From positions 4,685,001-4,749,000 of the forward strand of contig NZ_CP160403.1 in assembly GCF_040782645.1 (NCBI RefSeq): DNA of 64,000 nucleotides. Reading direction: 5' to 3'. This DNA is from Streptomyces sp. HUAS ZL42. GTDB taxonomy: Bacteria; Actinomycetota; Actinomycetes; Streptomycetales; Streptomycetaceae. Of this stretch, positions 8,322-17,067 are shown piece after piece. Within the stretch, counting starts at the first letter, position 1. Each line of letters begins with the position of its first letter. Both the position numbers and the translations under genes were made by a program. Below the pieces are notes generated by a model. The model worked only from the letters and a program-made list of their open reading frames with translations. It ran no database searches and was not told the DNA's origin.

Positions 8322-9004
8322 GGCGTCACCTCCTCCACCCGCGACGGGCGGGCGACCGGTTCGATGCCGACGCACCGGCCGTGCTCGATGTGCAGGACCC
8401 GGTCCGCGATCCGCCGTACCTGGGCCATGTCGTGGGTGACCCACAGCGCGGTCAGGCCGCCCTCCACGAGACGGCGTACGGCCTGTTCGAGCGCGTCGGT
8501 GGCGGACGCGTCCAACGCGGAGGTGGGCTCGTCCAGCAGCAGCGCCTCCGGCTGCGTGATGAGCGTGCGGGCCATGCACACCCGCTGGGCCTCGCCGCCG
8601 GACAGCTCGGTCACGTCCCGCCCCAGCCACGAGCCGTCCAGCGCGGCACCGGCCAGGGCCTTCTCCATCCCGGCCCCATCCGCGTCCGGCACGGCGGCGC
8701 GCAGGTTGTCCTCGACGCTGCCGGGGAACGGCGTGGGCCGCTGGAAGACCATGCCCACCCGTCTGCGCAGCCGCAGCGGATCGAGGCCGGCGAGGTCGTC
8801 TCCCCGGAACGACACCCGGCCCTCTGCCGGTACCTCCAGGCGGTTGCACAGCCTCAGCAGCGTGGACTTGCCGGACCCGGACGGCCCGAACACCGCGGTC
8901 ACGCCCTGTCCGGGGATCTCCGCCGAGAACCCGTCCAGGGCGCGCACGCCACCGCGCTCCACCACGACCCCGTCGAAGACGAAGCCGCCGCCGTCCGGTT
9001 CCAT
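8318..9004 (-). CDS. fetA: FetA-like ABC transporter ATP-binding protein
   Basis: A 228-residue ABC ATPase: Walker A GPSGSGKST near residue 38, Q-loop VFQRP, signature LSGGEAQRV, Walker B ALLLDEPTSALD and H-loop WVTHD. ATG at 9004 is preferred because GGAGG (complement of 9009-9013) precedes it and because it leaves the ATATCG palindromes at 9034-9068 in the promoter. An earlier ATG at 9058 would place the operator inside the gene. It is partnered with the fetB-like permease; likely role is metal (iron) efflux, possibly under the PadR regulator. Confidence 0.85.
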   Translation of the reverse strand: MEPDGGGFVFDGVVVERGGVRALDGFSAEIPGQGVTAVFGPSGSGKSTLLRLCNRLEVPAEGRVSFRGDDLAGLDPLRLRRRVGMVFQRPTPFPGSVEDNLRAAVPDADGAGMEKALAGAALDGSWLGRDVTELSGGEAQRVCMARTLITQPEALLLDEPTSALDASATDALEQAVRRLVEGGLTALWVTHDMAQVRRIADRVLHIEHGRCVGIEPVARPSRVEEVTP

Positions 9005-9033
9005 CACGCCTCCCCGAAGCTCGCGGCCCCCCA

Positions 9034-9068
9034 TCATATCGGTAGACGATATCGTCACCCGATATTTG
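9034..9068. promoter_or_regulatory. Clustered ATATCG palindromes before fetAB-like operon
   Basis: CATATCGG, CGATATCG (9047-9054, a perfect palindrome) and CCGATATT occur within 35 bp, just upstream of the transporter start. They share the core of the palindrome before the PadR gene at 6514-6523. Confidence 0.5.
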
Positions 9069-9116
9069 GCTCGGCGGTACAGCTCCTTTGCATGCTGCCG
9101 GGGGTCGTCGGCCCGC

Positions 9117-9527
9117 CTACTCGGGTGCGAACAGCTGGAAGAACGTCGGGAAGGTGCCCAGGACGCCGAGCCCGAGCAGCACCAGCGCCACCGTCAGAGC
9201 ACGCCCGGTCTCGTGTTCCTTGTTCCTGAGGGCGAGGTGGAGCACCGCCCAGGACACCAGCCAGACGACCACTGCCATGACGGTCTTGCCCGACAGCGGG
9301 CCGACCCGCTCGCTCCACTGCAACCAGTCCGCCACGTCCTTGCTGGCCTCCGCCAGCGTCGTGAACAGCCCCAGAGCCGCCGCACCCGCGCCGGCTGCGA
9401 TGATCGCGGCCGAGATCGCCCCTTCCGGCCGGTCGCCGTCCACCGGGGTGTTCTCCGCCGTGGGGCCCGGACCGTGCCCCTCGTCGACGTGCGACGCGTG
9501 TTCCTCGTGCTGGGTCATGTCGCTCAC
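9117..9527 (-). CDS. Small three-helix membrane protein, unknown function
   Basis: A 136-residue protein with a hydrophilic His/Glu-rich N-terminus (HEEHASHVDEGHG), then three hydrophobic helices (about 38-58, 82-99, 110-130). The histidine- and acid-rich tail could bind metal, but this is inference. It is the downstream member of a pair; its ATG lies 11 bp after the stop of the next membrane gene, so the two are almost certainly cotranscribed. I do not recognise a family. Confidence 0.7.
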   Translation of the reverse strand: MSDMTQHEEHASHVDEGHGPGPTAENTPVDGDRPEGAISAAIIAAGAGAAALGLFTTLAEASKDVADWLQWSERVGPLSGKTVMAVVVWLVSWAVLHLALRNKEHETGRALTVALVLLGLGVLGTFPTFFQLFAPE

Positions 9528-9538
9528 TCCCTCTCCGT

Positions 9539-10051
9539 CTACTCGACCGGTGCGACCTTGGTGATGAAGGCGCCGAACGCCCCGGCGATCGCGGCGAAGG
9601 CGAAGGCGAGCACGAACAGCAACAGGGTGGTGCGCCGTACCCGCTCATGACGGATGAGCGTGTTGCCGTAATAGAGGACGATGAAGGCGACCACGGTGGC
9701 CAGGATCGGACTGATCCAGGCGATGTGTTCCTTCCACTCCATGCCGAAGTCGTGCCAGTCCGCGGTGCCCGGATCGGCCAGCAGCTGCGACTTGGGGCTG
9801 CCCGGGGTCTTCTCCCGGTACCACGGGTAGACGACCCAGGTACCGGTGATCACCGTTCCCCAGGCGGCCACCGCCATCGCCGTCACGCCGACCTTCAGCC
9901 GGCGCATCCGCTCGACGATCCCGGTGCCGGTGACCAGCGCCGCCCGTAGCCCGTAGAGGTCGGCCAGCCCGCCGGCGAACGCCAGCAGGAACACCACCCC
10001 CAGGACCATGCCGTGGATCAGCCCCCACACCTCGCGGTTCGTGAAGCTCAT
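9539..10051 (-). CDS. Four-helix membrane protein, unknown function
   Basis: A 170-residue integral membrane protein that starts MSFTNREVWGLIHGMVLGVV. It has four hydrophobic helices and a loop with VYPWYREKTPGSPKSQL and WHDFGMEWKEHIAW. Conserved-looking His, Trp and Glu at membrane edges recall haem- or quinone-associated respiratory membrane proteins, but no assignment is possible. ATG at 10051 begins a hydrophobic helix; the upstream extension to 10378 lacks support. It is in an operon with the gene at 9117. Confidence 0.72.
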   Translation of the reverse strand: MSFTNREVWGLIHGMVLGVVFLLAFAGGLADLYGLRAALVTGTGIVERMRRLKVGVTAMAVAAWGTVITGTWVVYPWYREKTPGSPKSQLLADPGTADWHDFGMEWKEHIAWISPILATVVAFIVLYYGNTLIRHERVRRTTLLLFVLAFAFAAIAGAFGAFITKVAPVE

Positions 10052-10265
10052 CCCCCACCTCCCTGTGGGTTTCCTGTGTGTTCGACTGGCCGAAAAGATA
10101 GGACCCGGTACCGGCGTGGAATATGGGCCGAACAGCCCCTCCATGACCGCAAGCCGCACCCGACGCTTCCCGACAGCCGGTACAGCCCCGCCGCCAGGAG
10201 GAACGCCATGGCGGACGGCGGGTTGCCCGCCTTCCGGGTCCGTGAGGTGCCGTTCGTCGAACGGG

Positions 10266-10408
10266 CGCTCAGGTGTCACCTGTTGGTGGCGTCGCTCATC
10301 GACTGCTGCCGTACGTGACCTTGATCGAGTCGTCGATGTAGGCGCCCTTGGCAGGCAGCGACGGGTGGGCGGCGGCACCGACGTTCCCGCTCATGAAGCG
10401 ACCGTGAC
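10266..10408 (-). pseudogene. Remnant of a DUF4232 gene 3' end
   Basis: This stretch closely matches 27384-27530, the end of the intact DUF4232 lipoprotein gene and its immediate downstream bases (shared CGCTCAGGTGTCACC, ATCGACTGCTGCC, TACGTGACCTTGA). Small deletions and substitutions break the frame. Only the last 45 or so codons remain. Confidence 0.7.
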
Positions 10409-10454
10409 ATTTGATGACGAGGGGGACGTCGTCAGGCGCTGCGGGCGGGCGGAA

Positions 10455-10590
10455 GGGGCTGTCTGCTCAAGGACCTGCCGGCCGAGGAACTCGCGCACGC
10501 AATCCGCCCGGCGCACGCGGGAGTCACCCAGCTCGACTCCTCGGTGGTCGGCCGCCCCGCCGCCCGCTCCGGCCGCAGCGACAGCCGTCG
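10455..10590 (+). pseudogene. Fragment of a NarL/LuxR-type response regulator
   Basis: One plus frame reads LLKDLPAEELAHAIRPAHAG then VTQLDSSVVGR. This is the end of a receiver domain and the linker to the DNA-binding domain in NarL-type regulators (GYLLKD, then an AIR..HAG helix). Neither the receiver core nor the LuxR helix-turn-helix is present. Confidence 0.6.
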
Positions 10591-10715
10591 CCCTCGGCCC
10601 ACGCGAGATCGATCACGTCAAAGCGGTTCCGCAACCCTTTCCTCACAGGGCTTCCACAGAGTACGTTCCCCTGGCTGCCCCCCGTGCCTTCTTCACTCTC
10701 AGACCAAGGAGAGCC

Positions 10716-12611
10716 ATGGGAAGAGCCATGGGCAGAGCGAGGCTCCGCGTACGCATCGTGGGCTGTCTCGCCGCCGTTGGACTCGTCGCCGGTGCGTTCG
10801 CCGGTGTCGCCCACGCACATGACGGTGTCTCCGCCGACGACGGCGGTATCGACAACGCCGGGGCCACACACGATCACCACAGCCAACAGCACGGTGGTGA
10901 CGAGGGCCATCTCCCCGCCGGAAGCGAGAACGTCCGGCTCGTCAGCAAACTCGGCCTGAAGAACGTCGAACCCGAGAAGATCGCCGACGTCGGCGTCTTC
11001 AAGGGGTATTCCTACCTCGCCGCCTGGGGCGGCGCCACCTGCAAGTACAACGGCGTGCACGTGGTGGACATCCGCAAGCCCGCCACGCCCAAGGAGGTCG
11101 CCTTCATCCAGGCGAAGGAGGGCAGTTACCCCGGCGAGGGCATCCAGGCCCTGCACATCGACACTCCGTACTTCAACGGCGATTTGCTGGTCAGCAACAA
11201 CGAGAAGTGCAAGGAGAACGCCGGCTTCGGCGGAATGAACCTCTACGACGTGACCGACCCGGCGCATCCGACCCCGCTCGCCGAGGGCGTCGGCGACCAC
11301 ACGGTCATGGGCCAGGGAAAGAAGGACGCCAACGACATCCACAGCGTCTTCGCCTGGGACGCGGGCGACAAGGCGTACGCGGTGATCGTCGACAACGAAG
11401 AGGGCCCGGACGTCGACATCGTCGACATCACCAACCCCAAGAAGGCCAAGGTCATCGCCGAGTACGACCTCGACGAAACCTTCCCGCAGATCGTCCAGGA
11501 CGCCCCGGCCAACCTCAGCGAGATCTTCCTGCACGACATGGTCGTCAAGGAGATCGGCGGTCGGCAGATCATGCTCGCCTCCTACTGGGACGGCGGGTAC
11601 GTCACCCTCGACGTGACCGACCCGACCAAGGCCGCCTACCTCGGCGACAGCGACTTCGCCGCGCTCGACCCCGAGGCGCTGGAGAGCGGATTCCGGGTGG
11701 CGCCCGAAGGCAACGCCCACCAGGCGGAGTTCACGGGCGACAACAAGTACATCGTCGGCGCCGACGAGGACTTCGGGCCGTACGCGCTCAGCGCCCGCAA
11801 CCTCACCGACGACACCGCACTCACGGCGAGCCAGGGCAGCAACACCAAGCGCCTGGAGGAGGGCCAGACCATCACGGGCGACTCCGTGTTCGTGGGCCGT
11901 GCCTGCCCGGGTGACCCGGCGGTTCCCGCCGGTGACCCGAACGCCGTGGACATCGCCGTCGTCGAGCGCGGCGTGTGTACCTTCACGGAGAAGGTCGCAG
12001 GCGTCATCGCCGCGGGCGGCTACGACGCCGTGCTCGTCTTCAACCGCACCGGCACGGACGCCTGCGACCAGACGCTCGGCATGAGCGTCGAGGGCGACAT
12101 CCCGACGTTCGGCGTCGCTCCGCGCGGCCAGGGCTTCGCCATCTTCGGACAGCCCTACGACGACGCGGCCTGCATGGCTGGAACCGGTCCGGCGCAACTG
12201 CCCGTGCCGCTCGGCACCAAGGGCGACCGGCTGACCTTCTCCTCGTACTTCGACGGCTGGGGCTACGCGCACCTCTACCGCAACGAGAGCGGCAAGTTCA
12301 CCGAGTTGGACACGTACGCGGTTCCCGAGGCGCACGACCCGGCCCACGCGACCGGATTCGGTGACCTGTCCATCCACGAGGTGGCCGCCTCCGAGAAGCG
12401 GAGCGACCTGCTCTACTTCTCGTACTACGCGGCCGGTCTGCGGGTCGCGAAGATCGTCGACGACGAGATCGTCGAGGTTGGTCACTACATCGACGCAGGC
12501 GGCAACAACTTCTGGGGCGCCCAGGTCTTCGAGTCCGGCGGCAAGGAGTACGTCGCCGCCTCCGACCGCGACCACGGGCTCTACATCTTCGAGTACACCG
12601 GAGGACTGTGA
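10716..12611 (+). CDS. Secreted LVIVD-repeat protein with PA domain
   Basis: A 631-residue exported protein. After a twin-Arg-poor Sec signal (VRIVGCLAAVGLVAGAFAG, cleavage near AHA) comes a His/Asp-rich segment (THDHHSQQHGG). Beta-propeller repeats of the LVIVD type follow (NGVHVVDIRKPATPKEVAFI, VDIVDITNPKKAKVI, YVTLDVTDPTKAAYLG). A protease-associated (PA) insert with paired cysteines lies at about residues 390-490 (IAVVERGVCTFTEKV, AVLVFNRTGTDAC). The last propeller blades close the protein. ATG at 10716 has AAGGAG at 10706-10711. A strong terminator follows. Likely an extracellular binding protein; no catalytic site is seen and the ligand is unknown. Confidence 0.85.
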   Translation: MGRAMGRARLRVRIVGCLAAVGLVAGAFAGVAHAHDGVSADDGGIDNAGATHDHHSQQHGGDEGHLPAGSENVRLVSKLGLKNVEPEKIADVGVFKGYSYLAAWGGATCKYNGVHVVDIRKPATPKEVAFIQAKEGSYPGEGIQALHIDTPYFNGDLLVSNNEKCKENAGFGGMNLYDVTDPAHPTPLAEGVGDHTVMGQGKKDANDIHSVFAWDAGDKAYAVIVDNEEGPDVDIVDITNPKKAKVIAEYDLDETFPQIVQDAPANLSEIFLHDMVVKEIGGRQIMLASYWDGGYVTLDVTDPTKAAYLGDSDFAALDPEALESGFRVAPEGNAHQAEFTGDNKYIVGADEDFGPYALSARNLTDDTALTASQGSNTKRLEEGQTITGDSVFVGRACPGDPAVPAGDPNAVDIAVVERGVCTFTEKVAGVIAAGGYDAVLVFNRTGTDACDQTLGMSVEGDIPTFGVAPRGQGFAIFGQPYDDAACMAGTGPAQLPVPLGTKGDRLTFSSYFDGWGYAHLYRNESGKFTELDTYAVPEAHDPAHATGFGDLSIHEVAASEKRSDLLYFSYYAAGLRVAKIVDDEIVEVGHYIDAGGNNFWGAQVFESGGKEYVAASDRDHGLYIFEYTGGL

Positions 12612-12673
12612 GCAGCAGGCACGGTCCGGAACGGGGCCGCTGACAGCGGGTCCGGAACGGGACCACTGACAAC

Positions 12674-12705
12674 GCGGGGCCGCACCGATGAGGGTGCGGC
12701 CCCGC
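12674..12705 (+). terminator. Strong terminator hairpin
   Basis: GCGGGGCCGCACC (12674-12686) pairs perfectly with GGTGCGGCCCCGC (12693-12705) around a 6-base loop, 63 bp after the LVIVD gene stop. There is no U-tract, as is common in streptomycetes. Confidence 0.85.
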
Positions 12706-13131
12706 ATGTCGCGCTGTGACCACCTTGAGAACGAGAACTCAGTCGCGTACGGGGTCTGCGGGCCGCCGTGGCTGGACCGGGCCATGCGGGCTCGTCGTTG
12801 TGCTGCTCAGCACGCTCGGCCGCGCCCCATCCCGTCCGGACGCGCTTCGGTCGCCGTGCATCCCGTACCGCTCTGCCGGCTTCCGCTCTCCCTGGTCGCC
12901 ACCTTCGCCAGATGTCGGCGTGGCGGAAACACGCAAACCGCGCAAGGTCACGGATGGAGGCATGGCTCTCAGCTCCCTTGGCCGACGACGAGGCCAGGGC
13001 GCACGGCGCTGCAGTCACGCTGCATGCCGGTGCGCGGGCGAGCCCACCACAAGCCCGTGCGCGGCCACTCGGCCATCCCCAGGGACCTTCGGGCCCTGTC
13101 CGCCGGGACCCGCGCGGCGCTGCATGGAGTC
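12706..13131. other. Intergenic region without a supported gene
   Basis: Several frames are open because of high GC, but none has a recognisable product or convincing start. It must contain the promoter of the MFS gene at 13132; no operator palindrome stands out. Confidence 0.4.
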
Positions 13132-14733
13132 ATGAGGAACCCACGAAGCACGCCACATCCACGAGTCACGCCACCGCGGATCGCGGGGCCCGAGGGCCGC
13201 CGCGCGGCAGGCCGCTGGGTGACCCTGGCCGTGCTCTGCGTGTCCCTTCTGATCGTGACCCTGGACAACACCATCCTGAACGTCGCGCTGCCCACCCTCG
13301 TGAAGGAACTCGGCGCGACGACGACCCAGTTGCAGTGGATCGTGGACGCCTACGCGCTGGCATTCGCCGGGCTGATGCTCGTCGCGGGCAGCGGCGCCGA
13401 CCGGTTCGGCCGGCGGCGCGTCTTCACGAGCGGGCTCGCCGTGTTCGGGGCCACGTCGGCGTGGGCCGCGTACTCCGGCTCCGTGGGCATGCTCATCGCG
13501 GCGCGCGCCGGTATGGGTGTGGGCGCGGCGATGATGATGCCGGCCACCCTGTCGATCATCACCGACGTGTTCCGCGACCCCGGCGAACGGCGCCGGGCGA
13601 TCGGCGTGTGGGCGGCCACCAGCGGGCTCGGCATCGCCATCGGCCCGGTGGCGGGCGGGCTGCTGCTGGAGCACTTCTGGTGGGGATCGGTCTTCTGGGT
13701 CAACATCCCCTTCGCCCTCGCCGGCCTGGTCTGCGCGCGGCTGCTGGTGCCGGAGTCCCGCAACGCGGCCGCGCTGCGGCCCGACCCACTCGGGTCGGTC
13801 CTGTCGATCGCGGGCCTGGGGCTGCTCCTCTGGTCGATCATCGAGGCACCGGTACGCGGCTGGACGTCGGGGATCGTGCTCGGCGCGGGCGGGGCGGGAC
13901 TGGCGGTGCTGGCGTGCTTCGCGCTGTGGGAGCGAACCACCTCCCACCCGATGCTGAACCTCGGCTTCTTCGACAACCGGCGCTTCTCGTTCGCCACGTC
14001 CTCCGTGGCCCTGGCGATGTTCGGGTTGTTCGGCGCCCTGTTCGTGCTGACCCAGTACCTGCAGTTCAGCCTCGGATACAGCGCCCTGGCCACCGGCGCG
14101 CGCATCCTGCCGGTGGCCGGACTGCTCGCACTGGTGGCCCCGCTGTCGCCCCTGCTGGTGCGCGCGGCGGGCACCAAGGTGGTCGTCGGCACGGGCCTGC
14201 TGGTCGTCGCGGGCGGGCTGTGGCAACTGTCCCGCGCGGACGTCTCCGCGGTGTACGGGGACGTGATCGCCGGCATGCTGCTGCTCGGACTCGGCGCCGG
14301 ACTGGTCGTCCCGGCCGCACTCGACTCCCTGATGGGCACGCTGCCGCCCGGGGACACAGGTGTCGGCTCGGCGTCGAACGGTGTCTCCGTCCAACTGGGC
14401 GGGGCACTCGGTGTCGCGGTCGTCGGCAGCCTGCTGACGACTCGTTACCAGGACCGCATGGGCCCGCCGTTGGCCCCGTACGATCTGCCGGACAGCCTGT
14501 CGGACACCGTCCTCGGCTCCCTCGGCGGCGCCCTCGAACTGGCCGCCCGGGTGGGCGGCACATCGGGCCGCCTGCTCGCGGACCTGGCCCGCTCTGCGTT
14601 CGTCAGCGGCATGGGCCTCGGGCTGACCGTGGGTGCCGCGGTCGCCGTGGGCGGAGCCGTACTGGCGTTCGTGGCCCTGCCGTCCAGGCCGCCCGCCGAG
14701 TCCAGTGCTCCGGTTGACCCGCCGGAGCACTGA
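13132..14733 (+). CDS. MFS drug exporter, DHA2 (EmrB/QacA) type
   Basis: A 533-residue inner-membrane proton antiporter with about 14 helices. The first helix ends LDNTILNVALPTL, the family motif D1, then QWIVDAYALAFAGLML and GADRFGRRRVF (motif A). A GPVAGGLLLEHFWWGSVFWV segment (motif C region) follows. ATG at 13132 has GGAG at 13125-13128. The stop is followed 22 bp later by the GyrI-like gene, and a TetR gene lies convergent beyond it, a common resistance-pump arrangement. Substrate unknown; export of a hydrophobic toxin or metabolite is likely. Confidence 0.92.
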   Translation: MRNPRSTPHPRVTPPRIAGPEGRRAAGRWVTLAVLCVSLLIVTLDNTILNVALPTLVKELGATTTQLQWIVDAYALAFAGLMLVAGSGADRFGRRRVFTSGLAVFGATSAWAAYSGSVGMLIAARAGMGVGAAMMMPATLSIITDVFRDPGERRRAIGVWAATSGLGIAIGPVAGGLLLEHFWWGSVFWVNIPFALAGLVCARLLVPESRNAAALRPDPLGSVLSIAGLGLLLWSIIEAPVRGWTSGIVLGAGGAGLAVLACFALWERTTSHPMLNLGFFDNRRFSFATSSVALAMFGLFGALFVLTQYLQFSLGYSALATGARILPVAGLLALVAPLSPLLVRAAGTKVVVGTGLLVVAGGLWQLSRADVSAVYGDVIAGMLLLGLGAGLVVPAALDSLMGTLPPGDTGVGSASNGVSVQLGGALGVAVVGSLLTTRYQDRMGPPLAPYDLPDSLSDTVLGSLGGALELAARVGGTSGRLLADLARSAFVSGMGLGLTVGAAVAVGGAVLAFVALPSRPPAESSAPVDPPEH

Positions 14734-14755
14734 TCGTCACCACAAGGAGACCCGC

Positions 14756-15373
14756 ATGCCCGCACTGGATCTTCTCAAGGACCTCAAGGACATCTACCGG
14801 CCGCCAGTCGGCAAGCCCGTGCTCGCGGAGATTCCCGAGCAGAACTTCCTGATGATCGACGGCACGGGTGACCCCAACACGTCCCCCGACTACCGGGCGG
14901 CCGTCGAGGCGCTGTACACGGCGTCGTACGCCCTGAAGTTCGCGGTGAAGCGCGGCCCGTCCGGGTTCGACTACAAGGTCATGCCCCTGGAGGGACTGTG
15001 GTGGACGCCGGACATGGCCGAGTTCTCCGTGGACCGCAAGCAGGACTGGCAGTGGACGATGATGATCGCCCAACCGCCGGCCGTCACGGCCGACCTCGTC
15101 ACGCGCGCGCTCGCCGACCCCAAGCACCTCAAGAAGGCCGAGGCCCTGCCCCGGCTCCGGTTCGAGCCGTTCGCCGAAGGGCTCGTGGCGCAGGTCATGC
15201 ACATCGGCCCGTACGCGGCCGAGGGGCCCACGATCGCGGCCCTGCACGCCTTCATCGCCGAACAGGGCTACGCGCTGTCCGGGAAACATCACGAGATCTA
15301 CCTGGGCGATCCGCGGCGTACGGCGCCCGAGCGGCTCAGGACCGCCCTGCGTCAGCCGATCGCCGCCCGCTGA
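14756..15373 (+). CDS. GyrI-like small-molecule-binding protein
   Basis: A 205-residue soluble protein of the GyrI-like/SRPBCC-adjacent family, with two alpha/beta repeats. IPEQNFLMIDGTGDPNTS opens the domain and LVAQVMHIGPYAAEGPTIAA with HHEIYLGDPRR closes it. The last motif is typical of stand-alone GyrI-like proteins, which bind or hydrolyse cyclopropanoid and other small molecules. AAGGAG at 14743-14749 supports the ATG. It follows the MFS pump in the same operon, so it may help in toxin handling. The 3' end overlaps the convergent TetR gene by 38 bp. Confidence 0.85.
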   Translation: MPALDLLKDLKDIYRPPVGKPVLAEIPEQNFLMIDGTGDPNTSPDYRAAVEALYTASYALKFAVKRGPSGFDYKVMPLEGLWWTPDMAEFSVDRKQDWQWTMMIAQPPAVTADLVTRALADPKHLKKAEALPRLRFEPFAEGLVAQVMHIGPYAAEGPTIAALHAFIAEQGYALSGKHHEIYLGDPRRTAPERLRTALRQPIAAR

Positions 15374-15998
15374 CACGCCCTGAGCCGCTGGGGGCCGCGG
15401 CGCGCCGGCCGTGCGATGCGATGCCGTCGAGGACCAGGTCGACCACGCCGTCCAGAAAGGTGTCCTCGAGCGGCTCCCGGGTCAGCAGCAGCCGCATGTG
15501 AAGCGGGCCCATGAGCGCTTCGAACACGAGGCGGTGGTCGATGCCGGGGTGCAGCTCGCCCCGCTGCTCGGCGCGGGCGAGCACCGCGGATCCTGCCGCG
15601 AAACGGTGATTCCAGAACTGCTCGCGAGCATCCTCGTACTCGGCCATGTCCTCCCGCAGCGCCATCCTCACCAGCAGTGCGCCGAGGGGGGTCCGCACGA
15701 ACGCGGCGGCCCCGTGCAGCAACGCGCTCAGGTCCCCGCGCAGGGAGCCCGTGTCCGGGACCGGGATCTCCGTCCCGGTCCTGTCGAGTACGGCGTCGAG
15801 GGCCAGGGCGGCCCTGGTCCCCCACCTTCGGTAGATCGAGGTCTCGTGCACTCCGGCGCGGCGGGCGACCTCCCCGATGGAGAAGGTCTCCAGCCCTCCG
15901 TCGAGCAGCACGTCCACCGTCGCGGCCAGCACCGCGGCGCGTACGCGGGTGCTGCGGCCGCCTGGTCGGCGTACGGGCGGATGGCTGCGGGCCGGCAC
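15336..15998 (-). CDS. TetR/AcrR family transcriptional regulator
   Basis: A 220-residue repressor. The helix-turn-helix (about residues 20-65) contains FSIGEVARRAGVHETSIYRR followed by WGTRAALAL. The C-terminal domain belongs to the TetR_C group with LRMALREDMAEYEDA-like helices. The start is GTG at 15998. It is convergent with the GyrI-like/MFS operon and overlaps its end; by usual linkage it is the probable repressor of that pump. No clear operator palindrome was found before the pump gene, so the link is inference. Confidence 0.88.
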   Translation of the reverse strand: MPARSHPPVRRPGGRSTRVRAAVLAATVDVLLDGGLETFSIGEVARRAGVHETSIYRRWGTRAALALDAVLDRTGTEIPVPDTGSLRGDLSALLHGAAAFVRTPLGALLVRMALREDMAEYEDAREQFWNHRFAAGSAVLARAEQRGELHPGIDHRLVFEALMGPLHMRLLLTREPLEDTFLDGVVDLVLDGIASHGRRAAAPSGSGRVSGRRSADAGRS

Positions 15999-16054
15999 CG
16001 TGCCAACGTAGCGCAGGACAGGGCAGCCGGTTCCGGCCGTGCGGGTTGCCGGGT

Positions 16055-16252
16055 TCAGCTCGCCTTCGGGTAGCCGGCCCGGGAGCGATGCGGAAGCCGT
16101 GGGACTTCCGCCGTCGCGTTGGCTCCCGGACGGTGCGTGGCGGTGTGCCGGGACGTGATCGCCGAGATCAGTACGGCGGCAGCTGTCGTCGCGGCCATTC
16201 CGGCCAGGACGATCAGAGTGAACAGTGTCCAGAAGCCGTCGGGGAACAGCAT
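16055..16252 (-). CDS. Small single-pass membrane protein
   Basis: A 65-codon gene starting MLFPDGFWTLFTLIVLAGM and continuing AATTAAAVLISAI, one strong membrane helix, then a basic tail. ATG at 16252 has GAGGGAG closely upstream. Codon third positions are G/C-rich as expected for a real gene. No family is recognised. The longer frames over this region are not supported. Confidence 0.5.
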   Translation of the reverse strand: MLFPDGFWTLFTLIVLAGMAATTAAAVLISAITSRHTATHRPGANATAEVPRLPHRSRAGYPKAS

Positions 16253-16339
16253 CTCCCTCGCCTCCCCAAACGCAGGGAACCTTGCATTAACCAGTCTCCT
16301 CCTTGCTTTGTCCTGCAGCAAGTCATCCCGTTTCGGGAG

Positions 16340-16875
16340 TAGTTGGCTCGTGCTCCCGGACGCCGCCCGGGCGGTGGTGGCGTTCGCGCACGGCAGCGGT
16401 GGTGGCGTTCGCGCACGGCAGCGGTGGTGGCGTTCGCGCACGGCAGCGGCGGCGGCGTTCGCGCACGGCAGCGGCGGCGGCAGCAGCCGGCACAGCCCCC
16501 GCAACCGCTGCTCGACCTGCTCACCGGGGACGAGGAACACACACGCACCAATGTCTTCGACGTCCTCCTGCCCGCCCGGCGTCTGCAGGCCGCCACCGGC
16601 TGGCTGCACCGCGAACCCGCCCTGCCCGTGGCCCACTTCGGGGCCGGCACCGGGGCGGCCGCGGCGCCGGACGCCGGCATCCGCGCCGTCGGCAGCCGCG
16701 ACACCCGGGTGCTCAGCCTCAACCGGCTCGCCGCCGACCGGTTGCACTGCGAGCACCGGCTCGCCGTCGTCCCCGGTGCCACCCATCTCTTCGAGGAGCC
16801 CGGCGTCCGTCCCACCCTCGCCCAGCCGGCCCGCGACTGGTTCACCAGCCACCCCTCTCCCGGCCGACGGAGGGC
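16340..16875 (+). pseudogene. Alpha/beta-hydrolase (dienelactone-hydrolase-like) pseudogene
   Basis: Pieces of one hydrolase gene are spread over two frames. AVVAFAHGSGGG then SSRHSPRNR is the oxyanion-loop region. After a frameshift come LLDLLTGDEEHTRTNVFDV, LPVAHFGAGTGAAAA (nucleophile elbow, with Ser replaced: GAGTG) and, after an internal deletion, VGSRDTRVLSLNRLAA, LAVVPGATHLFEEPG and ARDWF (Asp and His region). The AHGSG segment is expanded into a 25-bp tandem repeat. The gene cannot encode an active enzyme. Confidence 0.65.
16371..16480. repeat. 25-bp tandem repeat, four full copies
   Basis: The unit GCGGTGGTGGCGTTCGCGCA plus CGGCA is repeated with starts at 16371, 16396, 16421 and 16446, followed by a partial fifth copy. 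The last copies differ by GGT to GGC changes. Three extra copies add 75 bp, so the hydrolase frame is regained in the fourth copy. Confidence 0.9.
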
Positions 16876-17067
16876 GGGCCCCACAGCCGGGCGGCATGAC
16901 CACTGCCGCTGTCGGCGGACACGGCCGATGACCGGACCTGTGGCAGCCGGTCGTCCCCCCGACAAGGGCCGAGTGGCCCAACCCCCCGCCGTCTGCCGCG
17001 TCCGACGATGAGAGTGCGGCGCACAAAGCGGGGATGCGCCGTGCACCGATGGCCGTCAGGGAGGGAA

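Noticed and set aside
7422..9650. A 742-codon plus-strand frame opposite the FetAB-like genes
   Set aside because: Antisense shadow of convincing ABC transporter genes; no start signal and low-complexity product.
10524..12785. A 753-codon minus-strand frame opposite the LVIVD gene
   Set aside because: Antisense of a secreted protein with a clear signal, repeats and terminator; product is Val/Asp/Gly-rich nonsense.
16371..16480. 25-bp repeats considered as a CRISPR array
   Set aside because: Units are directly adjacent with no spacers and encode part of a hydrolase, so this is a simple tandem repeat.
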